Source of the DNA: an uncultured Parasphingopyxis sp.
Lineage (GTDB): Bacteria > Pseudomonadota > Alphaproteobacteria > Sphingomonadales > Sphingomonadaceae
NCBI GenBank assembly: GCA_905479515.1
Contig: CAJQMX010000287.1
Coordinates: 1 to 12,099 of the forward strand
DNA length: 12,099 nt
Direction: 5' to 3'
The position numbers were made by a program, and so were the translations under genes. Shown here in pieces: positions 8,321 to 12,099 of this stretch. Under the pieces are notes generated by a model. That model did no database searches. It was not told the origin of the DNA and saw only the letters and a list, made by a program, of their open reading frames with translations. The first letter of the stretch is position 1, and each line of letters begins with the position of its first letter.

Positions 8321-8602
8321 TCAATCCGAATCAGGGCGCTGTTTGGACGGACTGCTATGCTCAACGTCCGACGGATAGCCGAGCGCGTTCAGCGCGATCA
8401 GGATCCGCTGGAGGATATCCTCGCCCCCATTGGTCATGCCCTCTTCCTCGGCCACCTCCATCTCGCGCATGTCATATTCCCATTGCTGCAGGGCAGAAAC
8501 CTTCTGCTCCGTGGTCAGCTGCGGGTCCGTTACGATCATGTCAGGCGATGAAAAGGCCGCCGCAGGATTCCGTATCGCTTTGTCAATGTCGCTATCTGGC
8601 AT
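8321..8602 (-). CDS. small acidic conserved protein, function unknown
   Basis: A 93-residue, mostly helical acidic protein without signal peptide or membrane segment. The pattern NPAAAFSSPDMIVTDPQL (12-29) followed by EQKVSALQQWEYD (32-44) and REMEVAEEEGM (46-56) reminds me of a widespread family of short proteobacterial hypothetical proteins with a WEYDxRxxxVAEEExM core. I know no experimentally defined function. The C-terminal tail (82-93) is polar and probably disordered. The ATG at 8602 has GAGG nine bases upstream. It starts 27 bases after the EncFtn-like stop, so the two are almost certainly co-transcribed, suggesting a role alongside the ferritin-like protein. A regulator or accessory role is only inference. 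Confidence 0.8.
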   Translation of the reverse strand: MPDSDIDKAIRNPAAAFSSPDMIVTDPQLTTEQKVSALQQWEYDMREMEVAEEEGMTNGGEDILQRILIALNALGYPSDVEHSSPSKQRPDSD

Positions 8603-8629
8603 GGTCAGTTCCTCACACAGGCATCAGAA

Positions 8630-8935
8630 TTAGCTTGTCGCGACCTCTTCCAGTGCCGCGATATCGCCTTCGGTGAACAGATATTCCTTCAGCTCCTTGG
8701 CGAAATCCTCACTGTTGCGGCGCAGCCATTCGATAATCATCGCGGCATGCTCAATCTCTTCACGCATATTGTGCATGAGGATGCCCTTGAGCGCGGCGTC
8801 TTCGCAATCGTCAGCGCGCTGCTTGTACCAGTCCGCCGCTTCCAGCTCCTCCATCAGCGAGACAATCGCATGATGCATGGACAGGGTTTCCTTGGAGAGC
8901 TTTTCGCGCGGGGCATGCAATGTATCACTGGCCAT
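8630..8935 (-). CDS. EncFtn-family ferritin-like protein without a shell-targeting tail
   Basis: A 101-residue two-helix ferritin-like protein that closely resembles the encapsulated ferritin of Rhodospirillum rubrum as I remember it. It shares AIVSLMEELEAADWY (23-37), HNMREEIEHAAM (55-66), EWLRRN (69-74) and YLFTEG (85-90). The iron ligands of the known ferroxidase centre are kept as E30, E60 and H63, with E29, E32, W36 and Y37 also matching. Known EncFtn forms ring-shaped decamers whose subunit pairs build the di-iron site, oxidising Fe(II) but storing iron only inside an encapsulin. Here the protein ends 11 residues after LFTEG, with no LG-SL-type targeting peptide. The ATG at 8935 is chosen for AGAGGTGA just upstream; a longer reading from TTG at 9001 lacks conservation. 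The peroxidase lies 85 bases upstream and the 93-residue protein gene 27 bases downstream. Confidence 0.88.
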   Translation of the reverse strand: MASDTLHAPREKLSKETLSMHHAIVSLMEELEAADWYKQRADDCEDAALKGILMHNMREEIEHAAMIIEWLRRNSEDFAKELKEYLFTEGDIAALEEVATS

Positions 8936-8939
8936 GAAT

Positions 8940-8973
8940 TCACCTCTGTTTGGATATCTGGAACACGAGGTGA
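8940..8973 (-). promoter_or_regulatory. inverted repeat covering the EncFtn-like gene's ribosome binding site
   Basis: The leader can fold UCACCUC (8973-8967) against GAGGUGA (8946-8940), then a single bulged G (8966), then UGUU (8965-8962) against AACA (8950-8947), leaving an 11-base loop. This is an 11-bp stem with one bulge. The 3' arm is the Shine-Dalgarno sequence itself, and the start codon follows four bases later. As RNA it would hide the ribosome binding site; as DNA it could be an operator. The pairing is seen directly; a regulatory role is inferred. Confidence 0.45.
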
Positions 8974-9001
8974 CGATATGCCCTACATCTGCATGAGGCA
9001 A
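8973..9001 (-). promoter_or_regulatory. possible promoter of the EncFtn-like gene
   Basis: On the minus strand TTGCCT (9001-8996) is followed after 17 bases by TATCGT (8978-8973), each matching four of six consensus positions for a housekeeping promoter. Transcription would then begin near 8966, inside the inverted repeat. In that case the repeat would act as a DNA operator rather than as a full RNA hairpin. The match is weak and unproven. Confidence 0.2.
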
Positions 9002-9020
9002 ATGCTCGTTCGCAGATTTC

Positions 9021-10637
9021 TTATTCCCTTTGCCAATCCTCTCGTGTCATGCCGACAAACTGACCGCCCAGATCCTTCGTATTGCGTTCAAGAATATCCC
9101 GCAGGCTAACGGTGTCCGCGATCAACCCCAGCCCGCGCTTGGTAAAGGCCTGTAACTGGTTTTCCTTGTCGCCCCAGATATGACGGGACAGAAGCGGGTT
9201 GGTCAAAGCCTGCGAAAATGCATCCATCGCGACCATCGCCGTCAACAGGTCCGGCAAGGGCCCATTCGGTTCGCGCGGTTCGGCAAACAGGCCCGTATAA
9301 AATTCAAGCCGATCAACCGATCCGTATAGGCGCTCAAGCTCGATGGCGAGCGTATCGCGGCGCGCTTGTTCGGCCGGGTCTTTGGATTTGCCGACCAGTG
9401 CGGAGAAACTCTTCGGCACCTTCTTGCCCATGGCGGTGCGATAGGCCGCATAGCTTTGCAGGCCGTTGACCTGCGACTGTTTAAGCGCTTTCATCTCGGC
9501 ACCGCACATGAAATCGGCCGCGTTTCCCAACCCCAATTCCGTCGCCGGATTTGCCGACACGTCGGCAAAGGCGTTCGCTAACCCGCCAAACAGCAACACC
9601 GCATTGTTAAGGAGCAGATTATTGCCGTCTATCTCCTGCCCCGCCCATCTCGTTTTTTGCGGCACGAGGGAATGCCAGCGATAGAGCAGGGTGAACTCGA
9701 TCGTCATCCAGTTTTCGCGATTCCAGTCCGCCTTCCAGGCAACATCGGGGATGGCGAGCAATTTGATCTTCGCCGTACTGATGTGATTGATATATTCCTC
9801 AACGACCAGCTTGATGAACATCACGATCAGAATGTTGCGCACGGTTTCAAAGATCCGCTCATCATCCCAATCAAGGTGATCCTGCTCGATCAGCCCCGCC
9901 ACACGGTTATGTTCGCGCAGGAACAGCGCGTTCATCATCGCCGTTTGCGGCGCTGCGTTCACCCGGTCCCCGCCAACCGCAAAAAGCGTTTCCCGCATTT
10001 CCGGGGTCGTGTGGTCGATACCCAGCGGAGTATCGAGAAGAGGCTTGCCCGTTTGCGGATCAAGGAATTGCGGATCAACCTCCATCCCGCCGGGCAGAAA
10101 CAGGCGCAGCGACCATTCTTCGCCCGCGATTGTCTCTGATTTGAGGCGTCCTTTTTCTCCTGCATTTTCGGACAATTGCCTCAGGGCCCGGGTCTGCCAG
10201 TCGGTGCGGCCATATAAGGTGCTGAGGTCGATTTCGTGATTGGATGTCGTGCGCGTCCGGTCTTCCTCCTCATCGACATTGGACAGCTGGGTGCGGAGAA
10301 ATCCATCGGTCAGATATTGCGCGAACGCCGGAAACAGACAGGTGAATTTCGGACAGAGGCGCTGGCCATCGGGATCGGCCATAAACAGATCGACGACATC
10401 GTCCGGGGCGACCATTGCCGGAGCAAGAGCGCCCGGCCATCTGGTATTGGGCAATAGCCGGCCGAAATAGCTGTGATCCTTGAGGCCAGGCCAGCTTATA
10501 TGGTCGCCGCGCGTACTCCAGGGATGCGGCCGGTTGCGGCTTCGCCCGACAAGGCGGTTGATCAGGAATGCATTGGTTTTTGTCTTACCCAAAACCCCCG
10601 AAAGGATCCTGAGGCCAACATCTTCGAGGAAACTCAT
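9021..10637 (-). CDS. cyclooxygenase-like (animal-type) haem peroxidase
   Basis: A 538-residue member of the animal haem peroxidase superfamily, closest in motif layout to prostaglandin synthase/dioxygenase-like bacterial members. Visible blocks are FAQYLTDGFLRT (105-116), TSNHEIDLSTLYGR (131-144), FLREHNRVAGLI (239-250), VVEEYINHIS (278-287) and EFTLLYRWHSLVP (314-326). H322 fits the proximal haem ligand and Y319 the radical tyrosine of cyclooxygenases (Tyr-x-Trp-His). R225 may match the distal Arg of mammalian peroxidases. The distal position, four residues after Q107, is D111 instead of His. There is no signal peptide; the N-terminus (1-34) is amphipathic and might attach to membrane. Start chosen at 10637 because AAGGGGGGAGG lies directly upstream; an ATG-like extension to 10772 would run into dgt. 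Substrate unknown: fatty acid oxygenation is a family-based possibility. Confidence 0.88.
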   Translation of the reverse strand: MSFLEDVGLRILSGVLGKTKTNAFLINRLVGRSRNRPHPWSTRGDHISWPGLKDHSYFGRLLPNTRWPGALAPAMVAPDDVVDLFMADPDGQRLCPKFTCLFPAFAQYLTDGFLRTQLSNVDEEEDRTRTTSNHEIDLSTLYGRTDWQTRALRQLSENAGEKGRLKSETIAGEEWSLRLFLPGGMEVDPQFLDPQTGKPLLDTPLGIDHTTPEMRETLFAVGGDRVNAAPQTAMMNALFLREHNRVAGLIEQDHLDWDDERIFETVRNILIVMFIKLVVEEYINHISTAKIKLLAIPDVAWKADWNRENWMTIEFTLLYRWHSLVPQKTRWAGQEIDGNNLLLNNAVLLFGGLANAFADVSANPATELGLGNAADFMCGAEMKALKQSQVNGLQSYAAYRTAMGKKVPKSFSALVGKSKDPAEQARRDTLAIELERLYGSVDRLEFYTGLFAEPREPNGPLPDLLTAMVAMDAFSQALTNPLLSRHIWGDKENQLQAFTKRGLGLIADTVSLRDILERNTKDLGGQFVGMTREDWQRE

Positions 10638-10644
10638 GATCCTC

Positions 10645-10688
10645 CCCCCTTTTCGCGTGGCAGCTTCGCTCAACACGCCGCAAGGGGG
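10645..10688 (-). promoter_or_regulatory. inverted repeat covering the peroxidase ribosome binding site
   Basis: On the minus strand CCCCCTT (10688-10682) pairs with AAGGGGG (10651-10645). After a symmetric 3-by-3 internal loop, GCGTG (10678-10674) pairs with CACGC (10659-10655), leaving a 14-base loop. The 3' arm overlaps the G-run of the Shine-Dalgarno sequence AAGGGGGGAGG. The pairing is directly visible. Whether it is an RNA switch, an operator or chance around a G-run is open. Confidence 0.4.
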
Positions 10689-10689
10689 A

Positions 10690-10698
10690 ATTCTATCA
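10690..10698 (-). promoter_or_regulatory. possible extended -10 element before the peroxidase gene
   Basis: The 103-base gap between dgt and the peroxidase gene contains TGATAGAAT on the minus strand, which fits the extended -10 pattern TGnTATAAT with one mismatch in the hexamer. No good -35 box lies 16-18 bases further upstream. Transcription would start near 10683, at the edge of the inverted repeat. This would allow the insert to be expressed apart from dgt. Confidence 0.28.
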
Positions 10699-10740
10699 TC
10701 TTTTGAGTGTGAAGCGTAGCCGGACTTGCTCCATCGGGGA

Positions 10741-11916
10741 TCAAAACCCTTCAGGCAGCTCCACCGGGCCAATCAGTTTCCGATAGCAGCCAATGGCAAA
10801 ACTGTCCGTCATTCCGGCAATGAAATCAGCGATATGACGGGCCCGGTTAGGCTCATCCGATGGCAGGGTATCCCGCCAGTTTTCCGGCATCAGAGAAGGG
10901 TCATCGCGGTATGCCGCATAAAGCCCAGCAACAACATCCCGCACGGCATCGGCGACATCCACCTGCTTGGGGTGTTCATACATATGGGCGTAGAGAAAGG
11001 TCTTCAGAGACCGCTCATGTGCGGCGATTTCCGGCGAGAAAACGGCAAGAGACCGCCCGGCATTGCGGACATCGTCAACGCTTTCGACACCGGATTCGGC
11101 AATGGCACGTCCCGTTTCCTCGATAAGGTCATTGACCATCAGGCCGATCTGTTCACGGATCACTTCGGACGCAAGGAGATCCGGCCCCGCGCTCGGAAAG
11201 CGCGTGGCGGCGCGGGTCCATATCTCGGCGATGCCGGGAATTTCCAGCAGGGCATCGACCTCAAACAACCCCGCACGCAGCCCGTCATCGATATCGTGAT
11301 TGTCATAGGCGATGTCGTCGGCCAGTGCCGCGACCTGCGCTTCCAGGCTCGCATAGCTGCCCAGATCCAGCGGGTATTCGCTGTCGATATCTTCCAGAGC
11401 CCATGAAGGATTGGGCACCGGACCATTATGCTTCGCCAGCCCTTCCAGCGTTTCCCAGCTCAGGTTGAGCCCGGCGAACAGCGGATAGCGATGTTCGAGC
11501 CGCGTCAGCATACGCAGCGTTTGCGCATTATGGTCAAACCCGCCCGCGCCCGCCAATGCTTCCTGCAGTGCATCTTCGCCGGCATGGCCGAACGGCGGAT
11601 GGCCAATATCATGCGCCAGGCACAAGGCTTCCGTCAGATCCTCATTCAGGCGAAGCGCCCGGGCGATAGTGCGGCCGATCTGTGCGACTTCCAGGCTGTG
11701 CGTGAGCCGAACCCGAAAATGATCGCCGTCAGGCGCGACGAAAACCTGTGTCTTGCCGCGCAGGCGCCGAAACGCGACAGAGTGGATGATCCGGTCTCGA
11801 TCACGCTGGAATGCATCGCGCGGACCCCTGACCTCATTGGCCAGTTGATTGCGGCCTTCATCATGCAGACGGCCGCGGGATCGGGCAGGATCGGAAGCAA
11901 AGCGCGCAAGCGTCAT
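10741..11916 (-). CDS. dgt: deoxyguanosinetriphosphate triphosphohydrolase-like protein (HD domain)
   Basis: An HD-superfamily enzyme that hydrolyses dNTPs, typically dGTP, to the nucleoside and tripolyphosphate, tuning nucleotide pools. The 391-residue length suits the shorter dGTPase-like class found in Alphaproteobacteria. Metal-binding landmarks are H73 (RLTHSLEVAQIGR), the H102-D103 pair (AHDIGHPPFGHAGE, 101-114) and the aspartates in LADDIAYDNHDIDDGL (198-213). The N-terminal SRGRLHDEGRN and FQRDRDRIIHSVAFRRL are family-typical. Its ATG overlaps the stop of the upstream SPOR-domain gene (ATGA), so translation may be coupled, since no strong Shine-Dalgarno sequence is visible. In many relatives argS follows dgt directly; here three extra genes intervene. 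Substrate preference cannot be read from sequence. Confidence 0.95.
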   Translation of the reverse strand: MTLARFASDPARSRGRLHDEGRNQLANEVRGPRDAFQRDRDRIIHSVAFRRLRGKTQVFVAPDGDHFRVRLTHSLEVAQIGRTIARALRLNEDLTEALCLAHDIGHPPFGHAGEDALQEALAGAGGFDHNAQTLRMLTRLEHRYPLFAGLNLSWETLEGLAKHNGPVPNPSWALEDIDSEYPLDLGSYASLEAQVAALADDIAYDNHDIDDGLRAGLFEVDALLEIPGIAEIWTRAATRFPSAGPDLLASEVIREQIGLMVNDLIEETGRAIAESGVESVDDVRNAGRSLAVFSPEIAAHERSLKTFLYAHMYEHPKQVDVADAVRDVVAGLYAAYRDDPSLMPENWRDTLPSDEPNRARHIADFIAGMTDSFAIGCYRKLIGPVELPEGF

Positions 11917-12099
11917 TGGGGATTGAGGCGCTCGACCACCTGCCCATCGGTGCTCCGGAAGGTCATCCCCTGGATATCGCCTTCCTCCGACACCGCGTTG
12001 AGAAAGGCCTGTGCTTCGGCACGGCTGTCGAACGGCCCGACAAGCAGGCGGTTCGTGGCATTGAGCGGCGTAAACCAGCCCGTCTTGCCTTCAAAAGCC
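11913..12099 (-). CDS. C-terminal end of a SPOR-domain protein (partial)
   Basis: Reading the minus strand from 12098 gives 61 residues up to a TGA at 11915-11913, too short for a full gene and cut by the window edge. The piece reads GWFTPLNATNRLLVGPFDSRAEAQAFLNAV and so on, ending VVERLNPQ. The segment LLVGPFDSRAEAQAFL fits the core of a SPOR domain (hydrophobic strand, GPF, then a helix rich in Ala), a peptidoglycan-binding module usually in the periplasm. The N-terminal part, including any membrane anchor or catalytic domain, lies outside. Its stop overlaps the dgt start by four bases. It is a second SPOR protein in the same neighbourhood, distinct from the one after argS. Confidence 0.75.
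   Translation of the reverse strand, partial: AFEGKTGWFTPLNATNRLLVGPFDSRAEAQAFLNAVSEEGDIQGMTFRSTDGQVVERLNPQ

Noticed and set aside
8630..8935. Bacterioferritin or Dps identity for the small ferritin-like protein
   Set aside because: At 101 residues it is too short for the four-helix bacterioferritin or Dps fold. The EELEAADWY and EEIEHAAM motifs fit the two-helix EncFtn type.
8936..9001. Longer reading of the EncFtn-like protein from a TTG at 9001
   Set aside because: The 22 extra residues are not family-like and cross the inverted repeat. The ATG at 8935 has a much better ribosome binding site.
10638..10772. Longer reading of the peroxidase from 10772
   Set aside because: It would overlap the end of dgt by about 30 bases, and its 45 extra residues look random. 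The ATG at 10637 follows a strong Shine-Dalgarno sequence.
1..12099. CRISPR array, tRNA gene, insertion sequence or prophage attachment site
   Set aside because: I found no regularly spaced repeats, cloverleaf-like segment, transposase or integrase coding sequence, or flanking direct repeats.

Overview
Every gene in this window lies on the minus strand, so transcription runs from the right end to the left. The order SPOR protein – dgt – [insert] – argS – SPOR protein – nagZ – scpA – scpB – tatA – tatB – tatC is, from memory, typical of Alphaproteobacteria and especially Sphingomonadales. The moderately high GC content and the protein sequences agree with that. I would call it a sphingomonad-like alphaproteobacterium, with moderate confidence at order level and none at genus level.

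Right part (about 10741-12099): the C-terminal end of a SPOR-domain protein overlaps dgt, an HD-domain dGTPase-like triphosphohydrolase. Middle (8321-10637): a three-gene insert sits between dgt and argS. It encodes a cyclooxygenase/animal-type haem peroxidase, a small ferritin-like protein of the encapsulated-ferritin (EncFtn) family, and a 93-residue acidic protein of unknown function. This is the most unusual part. The EncFtn-like protein lacks the C-terminal tail that normally sends such proteins into an encapsulin shell, and no encapsulin gene is visible. The peroxidase has Asp where the distal haem histidine is expected. Both leaders carry an inverted repeat whose 3' arm overlaps the ribosome binding site.

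Left part (20-8240): argS, a membrane-anchored SPOR protein, nagZ (peptidoglycan recycling), scpA and scpB (chromosome condensation), tatA, tatB and tatC (twin-arginine export), then a two-HKD phospholipase D-like protein. These genes are packed tightly, and stop and start codons overlap at argS/SPOR, nagZ/scpA, scpA/scpB, tatB/tatC and tatC/PLD, so the block probably behaves as one translationally coupled operon. No stretch longer than about 105 bases lacks a gene. I saw no tRNA, rRNA, CRISPR array, insertion sequence or strong intrinsic terminator.

Best candidate for something new: the peroxidase / shell-less EncFtn / 93-residue protein cassette. My inference is that it is an iron and peroxide (or lipid oxidation) handling module, possibly regulated through its leader structures. 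That is a hypothesis from context, not something the sequence proves.
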